Part shown: positions 18,996 through 30,139 of the stretch, one piece after another
Position numbering within the stretch: the stretch's first letter is position 1
How the letters are laid out: every line of letters begins with the position of its first letter
Assembly (NCBI GenBank): GCA_010015655.1
Contig: ML976661.1
Span: 263,614 to 309,039, forward strand
Reading direction: 5' to 3'
Length of the DNA stretch: 45,426 bases
Origin: Bimuria novae-zelandiae CBS 107.79
Lineage: Eukaryota; Ascomycota; Dothideomycetes; Pleosporales; Didymosphaeriaceae
Notes under the pieces: model-generated
Seen by the model: the letters and a program-made list of their open reading frames with translations, nothing else
Databases searched by the model: none
What the model was told of the DNA's origin: nothing
Program-made: the position numbers and the translations under genes

Positions 18996-20825
18996 AGTCG
19001 GGCATCTTAGTTTCCGACACCCCATAGTTTCCGACAGTCCCGCAACCTCGCTTCCCCACCATGCACCAGAACCGAATATCAACTTTAAATAACTTAATTC
19101 TTTGCTAATTTTAAAAATATTTTTTACACTATCTTTGCTGCCTTTAAATAGCTAGAAGAAGATGTCCAGAATACGCTTACAGAGCTTAAATCTAGGGTCG
19201 CTTTAGCTACTACTACTACCTAGCATAAGGTCCCACGTAATACTCTTCGCGGCCACTTTAATAGTGCCTAACCTTATTATTAGTACGCTTAGGATAGTAA
19301 ATGATAGCTTATAACTATTTAAAAAGAGCTTTTAAAAAATTAATTCTTTAATAAGAGACCTTTAGCTATGCGCTAACGCACGCATAAGTAGAAGCTATTA
19401 TAATTATTATTTTTAAATAATAAGGTAACTATAAGAACTTAAAAAAGAAGTAAACTAGTTATTTTATATAACGCTACTTAGCTATTAAATTAAAGTTAAG
19501 TTACTAGACTAGCTAGTAACGCGTAAATAAGGCTACTCTAAAAAACATTAGGCACTTATTTAACCTATATAAAATAGTAAGCTAGATTTCCCTGTAGCGC
19601 AGGTATAATGATAATAAGGGCAGTATTATAAAGGGCAAGGGCATTAATAGGCTTATAGTAAAGTATACCTCTACGCTTAGCGTTGCTCTAGACCCCTTTA
19701 TTATTTTTAAGGCTAAGAGTATCTAAAAGTAGTAGTTTAAGTAGTAGTTTGTAGCTTAGAACCCTAGCTAGCATTTTATCTTTTTATAAAATAAATAAAT
19801 AAGTAATAATATTGCTATTAAGTAGCTAAAGAAGGTGTTTTTACTATATACTAAGTTTAATAATTTCTTTAAGGCATAGTTACTTATTATTAATAGCTAT
19901 AGTAGTTATACTTTAGACAAATATATTACTATATATGACTTAAATAATATCTACTTACTCTTTTTCCCTGCTTATACTTCACATATACTCTAGCCTTTAG
20001 ATTTAGGCTATTTCTCAAGTCTAAAGGCGGCGTACCGGCGCTTCGTCGGCGAATATACAGCTTAGACAGATAAAACGAAGCTTAAGAAGGCCAAGTTTCT
20101 CGGATTTTATGCAGAAGCACGTAAAATCGGCCTTCGAGAGCAGTGCATCCAATCCAGGTGGAAGGCACCAGGCTTATACCCTAAGAGCGTAAGGAAGCCC
20201 TTAGGTTCTCGCTAGGTGGTGGTGCGTAATGGCCGTTAACAGCACCCCCTTCTACTATGGATATTAGGACGCTAAAACGCGGCAGCGATATTGTAAAGCT
20301 ATTTTCTAGAAAGGGCTTCTTACTAACTACACAACGATGTGTTCGGCTTACTACTACGGTGTTTAACTATACCTTAAGAATAGTTACTATGCAAGACTAT
20401 AAGATTACTTCCTTACATAAGTAGGTAAAGTAAGCTAACCTACTAAAACGCTATAAAGTTATAACTAATTTAAATAATTTCTTTATAAGTCTCGTAGAAA
20501 TTCTCTCTGAAACTAACTAAATGCCTACTTAACATATTTATAAGGTAAGAAGCGTAAAGTAAGAGGTTATTATTGTATAAAAAAAGAGTAGCTTTAAGGA
20601 AGAAGTAAAGTAACTATTAGTACAATATTTAGTATAGAATTAATAACTAACATAATAGTGTCTTAATTATAATTTAAGTATAGATAAAGAAAGTAATTAA
20701 AATGCTTTAAATGCGATTTTTTATAATTTTATAAAATTATTTAACGAAGTTGTGAGCACATTCGCAACCTAGAGTGGTGGCAGCGGCGAAATTTGACGGG
20801 GTGTCGGAAACTAGGATGCCCGACT
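18996..20825 (+). mobile_element. Pogo-type transposon D
   Basis: 1830-bp element with 28-bp TIRs (18996-19023, 20798-20825) starting AGTCGGGCATC and flanked by TA (18994-18995, 20826-20827). It interrupts the RT of Gy-B between IKAIQNWPIS and MRDIKVFISLINYYK, which join cleanly when the element is removed. Next to the left TIR the motif TAGTTTCCGACA is repeated in tandem. Its TIR differs from those of A, B, E and F. Confidence 0.92.
19090..20560 (+). pseudogene. Pogo element D transposase
   Basis: Plus-strand DDE_1-type transposase; start and end are approximate. The catalytic region near 19885-19960 is mutated (INSYSSYTLDKYI where D-G-H is expected), followed by LNNIYLLFFPAYTSHIL and PLDLGYFSSLKAAYRRFVGE. 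A remarkably unmutated stretch at 20020-20210 reads KAKFLGFYAEARKIGLREQC and RWKAPGLYPKSVRKPLGSR. This block is typical of one fungal pogo group. The N-terminal half (19090-19600) is too mutated for domain calls. Stops are RIP-type. Confidence 0.85.
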
Positions 20826-22980
20826 TACCGCAATATATGCGTGATATTAAAGTCTTTATTAGCCTTATAAATTACTATAAGTAATTTATTAAGCATTTCT
20901 CCTAATTAGCGTTACTTTTAACTAAATTAACCTAAAAAGCGCCTAATAGCGCCTAGGACGGGCTAGCTATAAGGAGGGAGAAAAGCGCTAAGATTAATAT
21001 TAGCGTTATAAGTAAAGAAGCTTTTAAAAAGACATATAATATTTTTCTAAAACTGCCAATCCTTGTACACTTTGAATATGGGACATATATATATATTAAA
21101 ATAGACGCCTCTAATAAGGCAATTTGCGCTATTTTAAGCTAATTAGTCCCTGATAAGAACGGTACGTTATACTAGCGCCTTATTAACTTCCTTTTAGGAA
21201 AGCTAGGCACAACGTAGCTTAACTATATAATATATAATAAATAGGTACTTACTATTATTAATTATATTAAGCATTAGTAACATTATTTATAAGATATACT
21301 CTTTACGGTTTTCACGGACTATAATAACTTACGACAGTTTATAAAGATAAAAACTTTATTACTATATTATATATAAGCGTGCCTAGTACTTCCTAAGTAT
21401 AACTTTATTATAATATACTAAACGGGCTGAGCTAATTCAGCAGATACGCTACCTTATTGTCTAGACTATATGCTTTACGTAAAATAAGCTAAGTATAAGT
21501 AGAATAAAGCCTTTATAAAGCCGTTTGCAGATATACTTAGCAGAACACTAAACATAGCTAAAAGAGTTATAGTTATAACTATATTTACTTAATTATAGGT
21601 AAACTATATTTTCAATGTAAAACTTATAACAGTAATCTAAGTATTTAAAAAGTAAGATTTAAGTTGTTCAGAGGATAATAAGTCTCGAAGCACCCTAGTT
21701 AGGGCTATAAAAAGATTAAAAATTTTAAGTTTAATAGTAATATTTTAAGGTAAGAAACCTTTAGAAGCCCTGCTAAGAGCCTAAAAGAGCTAATATGGCC
21801 TTTCCTAGTAAAAGTGAAGTCTGCTGTAATTAGAAAATATAATAATAAACCTTTATTAAGTTATTTTAGTATAAGTAAAACCTTTAAGCGTGTATAGCGC
21901 AAGTATGTATAAGGTAGAATAGTTAAAAACTTTATAAATTATATTTATATTTATAAATACTATTAATAAGCTATTATAAAGATTTATAACTTATACAGGC
22001 TGCTTTAGCTACTACTTATTTTCAATTGACTATAGCAGCACGTAACTATAGATTCTATTATAGACCTGCCCCTAAGTCGCTTTAGCAGAGTTGTTTATAA
22101 CACTATTTTAGTTATTATTAACTAATATTTAAAAATAGTTTATTACGTACCTGTAAGGATAATCTAGGATAGCATTAACCTAGCTTAGACCTAAATCTAT
22201 AGAGCTCTATAACTTTATGATAATCAGAATATATACTATTTAATAAAAGCTTAATAATGCTAGCAAAGTATGAAAACACATCTTACTACTGTTTAAATTT
22301 AAAACTCGTTTTAACCTTAGCTTTCTACCTTTAAACTAATAGGCACACTAAATAATAAAGCTATATTTTAAAATAGTGCTTTCGTATCTTTTACAGCTGA
22401 AAGTAGAATAATTGGGCCCTATAAGTCTTATATATAAAATATACATATATTAATAATTACTATTTTATTATACAATTTACACTCTTTCAGGTTTACTATA
22501 GATATAATCCTTATTAGCTAAATTAGCCTAATAGGCCTCTAAGTAACAAAGAAAGCCCCTCTATATTTTTAATAATTTTAAAGCGTATCAATATCCAAGT
22601 AAGTACTAAATTAAAGCCAAAAGTTATTTAAAAGTACTAAAGTAGGTAATAAGGTATGGGTGTTGAATAAATATATAAAGTTAATAAGACCAAATAAGAA
22701 GTTAGACTAAACATAGATTAGACAAGATATAGTTATAAAATGCATAGGCAATTTTGCTATTGTATACTAAGTAAATCTCCTTAGTTTAGAGAGAGTTTAC
22801 CCTATTTTTATTTATTTAGATTAGAACTGTATACTCCACGGGACTCGTTGCCACGTAATTAGGAGCCTATTAAGGACATATTACGCTAATATAGTAATAA
22901 TATCTATAATATACAATAAAATATTAATAGGTAATAGATACTAACTAGAGCTTAAGAATATCTTATTAAATAAGAAAAAT
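20826..22980 (+). pseudogene. Gy-B RT end, RNase H, integrase and start of chromodomain
   Basis: Plus-strand gypsy pol. RT end: MRDIKVFISLINYYK (~20835-20885). RNase H: YIYIKIDASNKAICAILS (~21085-21140), then LINFLLGKLGT. The connection region, near 21360-21480, has PKYNFIIIY-TG-ANSADTLPY. Integrase, near 22020-22200, has HVTIDSIIDLPLSRFS and YNTILVII. GNKVWVLNKYIKLIRPNKKL (~22645-22710) and NLLSLERVYPIFIYLD (~22780-22830) are the post-integrase region. The chromodomain begins with EYLIK at the LTR junction and resumes at 24679. This is a chromovirus by its C-terminal chromodomain. All frames carry RIP stops. Confidence 0.8.
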
Positions 22981-23109
22981 TGTCCGTACGCAGTACGGGC
23001 AGCTACCTAATGCGATGTCTTAAGACAGGTGACAATGGTTATGTAATACCGCACAGGCAAAGGCACAGACCATAGTCACCGTGCGCGAGCATCAATCCTT
23101 ATAACCCCC

Positions 23110-24547
23110 CACGCGGTAAACGAAAAATCGCGCACACCAAACTAGATGAGTCAGCTTTTTGTCACCCATACATTTGCCCTACAAAGTCGAAATTCGAGCC
23201 ATATTAAATCGATTTCGACGCCAAATCGCACCGTGAGGCTTGCTTTATATGTAGATCTGTATATACATGACTTTTGTTTGGTGTTGAGCTTAATAACCTG
23301 TGATTTCTCCGCTAGAGTCGTAGTAGTCTCGTAGCCTTTGCGGCATGCTATTAACGCGCTTGTTTATAAACTTTTAGCTAATTAATTACTAGCCTTTAAT
23401 TGCGAGGTCTCTTATTTTAAAGACGTCCTAATAGGGGAACCTTTTAAGATACTGCTTTAGAGGCTGCCAGCAATTTTCTATAGGTACTAAATTAGGTAAG
23501 TATGTATAGTTAAAGTAGGACTTTAAGCTATAGGTTTTCTTTTAATTGCGAATAATATTATTAGAGGATTTACCTATCTTATAGCTAGAGTTATTATCTT
23601 CCTTTAGCACGAAGTCGTCGCCGCGTAAAATCTATAGCTTAATAATACGCTTAAGGATCGCGTCGCGGTACACCTTAAGACTTATCTTATTATTTTTATT
23701 ACCTAGGACGTTGTAAAAGTATAAGTCGCTTTTAAAATTAAAGCCTACAGCGGCCTATAAGTACTAGCGCTCTAAAGTCTTCTTATCGTTACAATTTAAT
23801 ATATGTTATATATAATCGCGATAGTAGCGCTCTCTAGGTTTTCTAATAATCCTTATCTTGCCCTTAGGCCCTATACTCTAGTGTACCTCGTTAGAGAAGC
23901 GTACGCGGCGCCAGTCCTTCTTATTAGGATACTTTTTAAGTATAATAGTAGAGTACTTAACGCGGAGCTTTGCAACGCGCTAGGAGACCTAGCCTTTATT
24001 ATAAGCGACGTATTTTAAGTAATCTATAGTGTAGAGATGCTCCTTAAGGGTCTTGCCACTAACGCCAAGATCTAATTTATATGCTAGCTGCTTCTATGTA
24101 AGGACGCGGGCGTCCTATCTTAGGTCTTATAAATACTTGTTAGCACGCTCTAAGTCCTCTAAAAATAGCTTTAAGGGTCTGCCGCGCTTCTCCGCCGTTA
24201 ATATACTATTATAATAGGTCCTATCAGCCTCTATATTGTCCTTAGCAAGTATCTCCCAGCCCCGGCGGCGTTTTACGCCGTAATAGCTAAAAACATCGTT
24301 GTGATAGTAAGGTATGCGGCGGAAATCTATAAACTCGCAGGCACCTTTAATCCGCGACTTTTTTAGCGTGTTTAAATAGGGGTTATTAGGTAATTAGGCT
24401 ATCTAATTAATTGCGTAGCAAAATATTATTGTAAAGTGGTGTAGCGTGTGGAGTTTTATTTTTGTGTAAAAAGGTGGCTGCAGAGTGTTGCATGGCGGGG
24501 GTGGACTAGCGTTGTTTTGGTGTGCGCGATTTTTCGTTTACCGCGTG
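23110..24547 (-). mobile_element. IS630/Tc1-like DDE transposon flanked by CCCCC
   Basis: 1438-bp element with perfect 32-bp TIRs (23110-23141, 24516-24547) starting CACGCGGTAAACGAAAAATC. Comparison with the uninterrupted LTR at 14729 shows a pre-insertion site of the same length. Both edges carry CCCCC, suggesting a 5-bp duplication rather than the usual TA. Moderately RIP-mutated in the centre, not in the TIRs. Confidence 0.88.
23330..24420 (-). pseudogene. DDE_3-type (IS630/Tc1 superfamily) transposase
   Basis: Minus-strand transposase, boundaries approximate. From the N-terminal side: GAGRYLL and IGRP-like linker (~24100-24270). Then [13 protein letters not shown] (the first catalytic Asp mutated, ~23890-23935), KIRIIRKPRERYYRDYI (~23820-23870), WAAVGFNFKSDLYFYNVLGN (first residue read through a stop; ~23700-23760), ISLKVYRDAILKRIIKL and RGDDFVLKEDNNSSYKIGKS (second catalytic Asp kept, ~23580-23640). 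PNLVPIENCWQPLKQYLKRF (~23440-23500) holds the catalytic Glu. Asp 2 to Glu spacing is near 39 residues in the present sequence, longer than in Tc1. RIP stops are present. Confidence 0.85.
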
Positions 24548-24678
24548 CCCCCTTTCCTCCGTACGTAGAACAGACAGACAAGACTTGAATACCAGACCCT
24601 TTTCTCACCCGTACCATCGTACAACTATCTAGCCCTATCATATCGCGATATGCTTGGCTTAGTATAGCCCATTCAACA

Positions 24679-24958
24679 AAAATACCTTAAAGAGGAAAAC
24701 ACTTAAGAGTTTAATATCTTTAACGTAAATAAAGTATTAATTATATTCATAAAAAGCAAGAGATATCTTCTATTAGTATATTTTAAAAAGAAAAAAGCCA
24801 AACCCTAAGTCTTACAACTAAGTACTATAAGAAGCCTTAACTAAGTATGTTTTAGAGGCTATATACGCCCGAATGGTTTATTTAGTGCTAGACTAGCGTA
24901 AATTAGCGTAGTTAACCGCCTATAAACGCGAAAGGAACCTAAAGGGACGGCCCAGTAG
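24679..24958 (+). pseudogene. Gy-B chromodomain end and 3' non-coding tail
   Basis: After the LTR insertion the chromodomain continues: KYLKEENT-EFNIFNVNKVL and IIFIKSKRY, then a basic KKKKAKP tail. Sequence up to 24958 contains a purine-rich GGAACCTAAAGGGACGG stretch, a candidate polypurine tract for the LTR starting at 24959. Confidence 0.65.
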
Positions 24959-25261
24959 TGTCACACTATGGGTGTATGTGACTGACTGAGAGCCTGACTC
25001 AGCAGGATTAGGTAACTCTATCTAAGCAGAGGCTTAATAGAAATTTACTTCTTTTTCTATATACTAAATATAACCCCTTTAGTCTTTATTTTATTACTAT
25101 ACTACCTGCCCTACCTATCCTCTTATATTTAAATTACTTTATATTTATAGTAGTAGTCTAGTGCACGATAGGTCTAACGACCTGCTATACCTTTACTATT
25201 TAAGACTTTCCTAATAAGACCTACCTATTAAGGTTAACTTTAATAAAAAATAAGGTTAACA
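24959..25261 (+). repeat. LTR between Gy-B pol end and a gag
   Basis: Begins TGTCACACTATGGGTGTATG after a purine-rich stretch and probably ends near GGTTAACA (25254-25261); the right end is uncertain. It is placed as the 3' LTR of Gy-B, but gag-like coding starts right after it on the same strand. It may therefore also be the 5' LTR of a tandem second copy (Gy-D). The first 60 bases are low in RIP mutations. Confidence 0.6.
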
Positions 25262-26653
25262 AACTATAGGATGCCAAAAACTATTTAGTATTAGCTAGAC
25301 CTTTTGAGGCATAAATAGGACCTTTTAGTGTTATTCTAACCTTAATAGTTACTTCAGGCGCAATGTCTACCTAACTAGTATTAGTTAGTTTTATAATATA
25401 ATAAATTATTAAAAAAGTGTATATTTAGCTTAAGAAGGTCTGTGATCACGAAGAAATAGAGCGTATTATTAATATATATTATTAATATAAATAAGGGGAA
25501 TAAAATGCTACTTTAGAGACCCGTATAGTAGCTATTTAGCCTATAGTGGCGAGTCTAGCACTTGCTATGCAACATCCTCTTATTAAAGCACTATATATGT
25601 ATTAGAAAAGGGATTAACGCGATTTTAATCTTTAAAAAGATAATTATAGATTTTACTTTTATTAATTATTGATCTATTTTCTTACCAAAGAAACAAAGGT
25701 AAAGTTTACTATTACTTATACAATAAAAACTTTTCATATTAGTTAGAACGCTAAAGTAGCGTCTTAATATAGTTAAAATTATAATTAGTAAAAAACTAAG
25801 AACGTATTAAAAAAGAAATATTTAATATATTAAAGATTTCTCTCTAACGTTAACTATAAGCCTATAAGACCCTTAAGGGGTAATCTTAAAAGCTAGGCTA
25901 GTTGCTATTTAAACTATTATAGTATCTAACTATTATAAAAAGAGTTAGGCTAGACTATATAGAAGAACGAGCTAACGCATATGCTTAACTATACTAGCTA
26001 TTCAAGCTTCTGTATTAAAAGTTAATTGGTAACTTTAGATAACTCTTAGCAGGATATAGTTATTAAAATACAAAAGATGTTATATTCTAGAAACACTTAT
26101 TCACTCCAAAATCTAATTAAGAACCTTTAATAAAATTAAAGGACTTTAAGAAACACTCGCTAGAAGCGGAGAATCCTTTAAGACTCTTAAAATTTACTAA
26201 GGGCCCCAATAAGTCGCGACAAGGCGCTAAAGGATTTACTATAGGAACTTTTAGCGCTTAAGGCGTATCTACCCTGCTAGTTTACTATTATTATAACTAG
26301 TTAGGTTATATAAGTTTAGACTACCTGAAGAAGGATAAGCCAGCCTTAGCTAATTCTATTAAGGTAAAATATAAAATATAGTAGCTATACTTATTACTTA
26401 TATTAATATTATAACTAGCTATATTAGTAGGGTCCCTAAGGCAAAAGACTATAACTAATTATTTAATTAGCTTTATAGATGGCCTAAGAGTATGCTTACC
26501 CTTAAGGCTAAAATTAAGAATAAATTAATGTTAACGCGCTTATAGATCTAGAGTTAGCCTTAAATTTCTTTTTTACTAAGTTAAACCCTTTAGACTATCT
26601 ATTAGCGTAAGCTATAAATAAGTCTAATATAGCTATTTACAGTACAGTTGTTA
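25262..26653 (+). pseudogene. Gag of a second plus-strand gypsy element (Gy-D)
   Basis: Plus-strand, RIP-mutated gag. A C-terminal CCHC knuckle at 26283-26324 keeps the exact C-X2-C-X4-H-X4-C spacing, but all three Cys and the His are Tyr (YYYYN-LGYISLDY, then KKDKPAL), consistent with G-to-A and C-to-T changes. Upstream, VKFTITYTIKTFHIS (~25690-25740) and NLKS-ASCYLNYYSI segments fit a capsid-like domain without a diagnostic motif. The frame is cut by the Tc1 insertion at 26654. Confidence 0.55.
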
Positions 26654-27059
26654 CAGTGGGGTGACAAAAAGAAAAACAAATCTTTTTAGGCATCTTTTTT
26701 AAAACTTTTATATTATAGCTAATAGTAAGGTTATAGTTAAGTATTAAATATAGAATTATAGGGAAAGTTAAGGCAATTGTAGTTATTGACTTAATATGTG
26801 CTTAGTACGCACTAGAATAACGTATTAACTTAGTAAAATAAGACTAAATTTTTTCCAAGTTTAAGGCCTTATAATATTCTTTTAAACGTGTATAATTATT
26901 AGGTTCTTACATATATACTACTTAAGTGCTTTTCTAGTTTATGTACCGAATTCAAATATAGGTTTACTCACAAAGTTTATATTTATAAAGAGTTTTATAA
27001 ATAAGGTTAAAAAAGGGACAAAATCTCATATATTTAAATACTAACCAGTATTTATATTA

Positions 27060-27431
27060 TACTAGTACTGAGTACACCACCATTTAGCCCTTTTTAAGGA
27101 CTTACAACGACTAGGTAGCGATAGTATACAATTATCTAGTACCTTTTACGGTATTTCCCACCAAGTTTCATGTATAGTCTTAATAAAAAGGTCTATACTT
27201 TTTTCTTTATTAATAAAACCTAAAGAGTCCCTGGGCTTTTTATTTAGGTTATTTTGTAGCATTAACTAGACGTTTTCTATTACTGCTATATTAGCTAGAT
27301 AGGGAGAATAAGGAAACAGTTTAATGTTCTTCCTTTTAAACTACCTTAAAATATTAGGGATTTCGGGATGAGAAATGTTATCTTGTTACATTTTTTTATC
27401 TATAATTTAATAATTAGCCTAAAGTATTATA
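27060..27431 (-). pseudogene. Tc1 element G transposase, catalytic C-terminal part
   Basis: Minus frame: M-QDNISHPEIPNILR (second catalytic Asp, ~27375), then NIKLFPYSPYLANIAVIENV, which matches the W-P-x-S-P-D-L-N-P-I-E-N box. Thirty-four residues separate the Asp from the Glu of IEN, so this is a DD34E transposase. KSIDLFIKTIHETWWEIP follows. The Asp of S-P-D has become Tyr-Leu context through RIP. The N-terminal half should lie at 29290-32400 but is not recognisable; element E separates the two. Confidence 0.7.
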
Positions 27432-29289
27432 ACGTATTCTACATGCGAGCTGCACACCCGGACGAGCTGCGCACTTTTTCTTAGTAACACTAACTTATAC
27501 TTTTTAATTATCACTATTACTATTAATACTATCTAAAAATAACCCGCTAAAAGTAATATCTGATTTAAAAGATAGCTTTTTAGCCTTTTAGCAGGTTCAC
27601 ATGTTATACCCTAGCTTATTATACTTACTATAAATCCTTTAGCGCTGCGTGCTGCTCTCTTTACTATCCTCCCTACCTGCTTGCAAGCGCTGCCTCTTCG
27701 CAGGACGCTCTTTTGCAGCTACTAGCTGTAGTCCTTCTGCAGTAAGTAGTGTTCCTCTAGCCTGTATACGTGTTCTTTTACTGATTTCCACTTTATGTGA
27801 GCTATATTTACCTCCTTAAGCTCCTTAATTTAAGCCTTTATTATCTTAAACTTATGTGCTATCTTTTACGCGGCTTTTATAAATAATAATAATATTTCCT
27901 TTACTAGTATTAGGGAGCTTTAGATAGTAGTCAAAAACTTCTTTAATACTAAGATAGATTACTCCTTAATCTTATGCGTATTACTAGGTTGTTATAACTA
28001 CTAAAGAATAGATTTAAGTAAGGGAGCTAGCGGGGTCTTTAATCGTATATTTAATTAATCTAATACTTACTATAAGTTAAAAGATACTAAACTAGCGCTA
28101 TAGTAGGTTTTTTAATTTTTTTTAATTAATTAACGCGTTATACGCGTTAATAAACGCGGGTAGAAACTTAGTTTTAGTAATATACTTAATATAATTTTAT
28201 ATTAGCTACTTAACTTGGCACGAATACGCCTTCTTTAGTAATAAAAAATAACCTATATTTAGTAGCTATAGGATAAGCGATGAGTGCAGTAGCATATAAA
28301 GATAGATAATTTTATTATTTTTATAATACTACTTAAAAGTAATAGAGCTATGGCTTTCGTGGCTATCTATAATAAGTAGCCTATGTGTGCCTTATATATA
28401 GCGCTTTATACACGCGTTAAAGTGCTTAATCTACGTAACTTTAAACTTATTTATTATTTAACTATTCTTAGAGACTATAATTCTCTATTAGGAAGGCAGG
28501 CTATCTTTAGTATACTAGCTAGCAAGGTGTATTTTTACCTAAAAGTTAATAAAGGGTAGGATCTTTTATCTTACGCTACTAATATCTAGTATTATTAATA
28601 TTTACTCCTTATTACCTTCTTATACTTTCTTTAGCCTCCTACGCTACTTAGAGCTAGTAATAACCTTTTGCTTATTAAAATTACGCCTATTATAAAACTA
28701 GACTTCTTAAAATTATATATATTTTTATCCTATATGCCATGCTTTGCCTTTATATTCTATATAAGTTAAAACTAGTTTAATATAATAGCAGGATCCTTAT
28801 ATAGTATTCTTAAGTAGCCTAACCTATATTTAAACCTTATTATAAGCTTAGACATACGCTTAATAAAGTTTAATAGCTAGTTTTTACTAACTTAGCCTTA
28901 GTTACGCGTAGCTAGTAGAGTATCCGCTATATCTTAAATTTATATAAGAATTATAAGGTATCCTTGCTTAGCAAAGTTTAAAATATACTAATTAATTATC
29001 TCCTCTAACTTTTTAAATTATATTAAGTTTAGTTATATTTTAGTGCGTAGGGGGAAACGAGCGCGTCTATTACGTAGCTTAGATTTAGGCGTATTATACG
29101 TGGCAGCAGCACGTTAGACTAACTAAATTTAGTTATTAAAAATAGATTATAAGGTAAGCTATATATTTGCCTTTTGCGAAGCAGGTTAACTGTTATTTTA
29201 TTAAGCTATTATACGTTAATTGTGAGTTAGTGTGGGCTTGGCAAAAGCGCGCGGCTCGCCCGGGTGCGTAGCTCGCATGTGGAATACGT
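27432..29289 (-). mobile_element. Pogo/Fot-type transposon E
   Basis: 1858-bp element; TIRs (27432-27480, 29241-29289) start ACGTATTCYACATGCGAGC and hold two tandem GCGAGC-type boxes. TA flanks at 27430-27431 and 29290-29291. Same TIR plan as A, B and F but with different box sequence. It interrupts Tc1 element G. Confidence 0.9.
27600..29130 (-). pseudogene. Pogo element E transposase
   Basis: Minus-strand transposase closely parallel to that of element B: the sequence around 28330-28390 corresponds to the LLIIDSHESHSSITF-type catalytic block. The region near 28230-28280 corresponds to the LQPLDVGYFSLLKKAYS cluster, and 28700-28730 to the FKKSSFIIGVI block (catalytic region 1). A low-mutation stretch at 27630-27720 gives a basic C-terminal region with RPAKRQRLQAG. 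Heavy RIP; boundaries are estimates. Confidence 0.7.
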
Positions 29290-30139
29290 TATATAGCTTT
29301 AAGAATATGTAATATATAGTAATATATTCATAAATATTAATAAGAATAAAAGAGAAAAGAATTTAAACTTATCTCTTTTTATCAAAGGCTTAATAATAGG
29401 ATTTAGGGTTCTATTAATATATTATTTATTAGTAAAACTAGACTTTATTTTAGGCGTCGTAGTAATAACTAATCTAAATCTCACCCTTGCCTAAATTAAT
29501 TCCTTAAATTAACCAACGACATCGCGGGCTATAACTACTTTAGTATTATATTACTTAAAAACTAAAATTATAGAAAGATTAATAGAATTCTTTATTACAG
29601 TTTCTTCTATTTTGAATTTTAAAAGACTAACTTTTACGGCGGGTATTGACAATTTTCGAATGTACTATAGAACTTTCCCTTATTCTATAGGATTTTGTCC
29701 TGGCCCTGTGACCTCTTTCGACTGCTAATTTATCAGAATATAACTTTATTTAAGTCAATATTTTCGTTATTATTTTCCTAAGTGTTGGCGAAATTTAGCC
29801 TAGTTTTGACTTTTTTCTTATTTCAAAGCAGTTTTTATATAGAGGTTTTTATCCTACATCCCTCCTTCTTTAAAAGTTTCTAGAGGCTTCTTGCAGAGAG
29901 ATTAAGGCTATTTTTGTATAATAGCCTTTTATTTATTTTTTAGGGATCATTTCTTTGTCACTATTAATAGTTTTTAAGTTTCTTAAAGAGGTCTTTGTTA
30001 GCCTCTCTTTTTTAACCTCTTTATTATTATTTTGTAATTTATTTTTTCTTTTAATCTGGTAGATAGTGTTATAAAACCAAGATTAGTACTTTTTAAGGAT
30101 AGGAAAGATAGTAAAAATAAAAGTATTAATCTCTAAGTG

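Larger units (their letters stand above)
22981..24678 (+). repeat. Solo LTR (TGTCCG family, TSD AAAAT) carrying an inserted DNA transposon
   Basis: LTR arms 22981-23109 and 24548-24678, together about 260 bp, are nearly identical to 14729-14983. Perfect 5-bp duplications AAAAT lie at 22976-22980 and 24679-24683. It inserted into the chromodomain coding region of Gy-B. Both arms are scarcely RIP-mutated, perhaps because the LTR is too short to trigger RIP efficiently. Confidence 0.93.

Noticed and set aside
18882..19082. Minus-strand frame of 66 codons
   Set aside because: Crosses from Gy-B RT (plus strand) into the TIR of pogo D.
23146..24018. Plus-strand frames of 62 and 71 codons
   Set aside because: Antisense to the DDE_3-type transposase, which has clear catalytic motifs on the minus strand.
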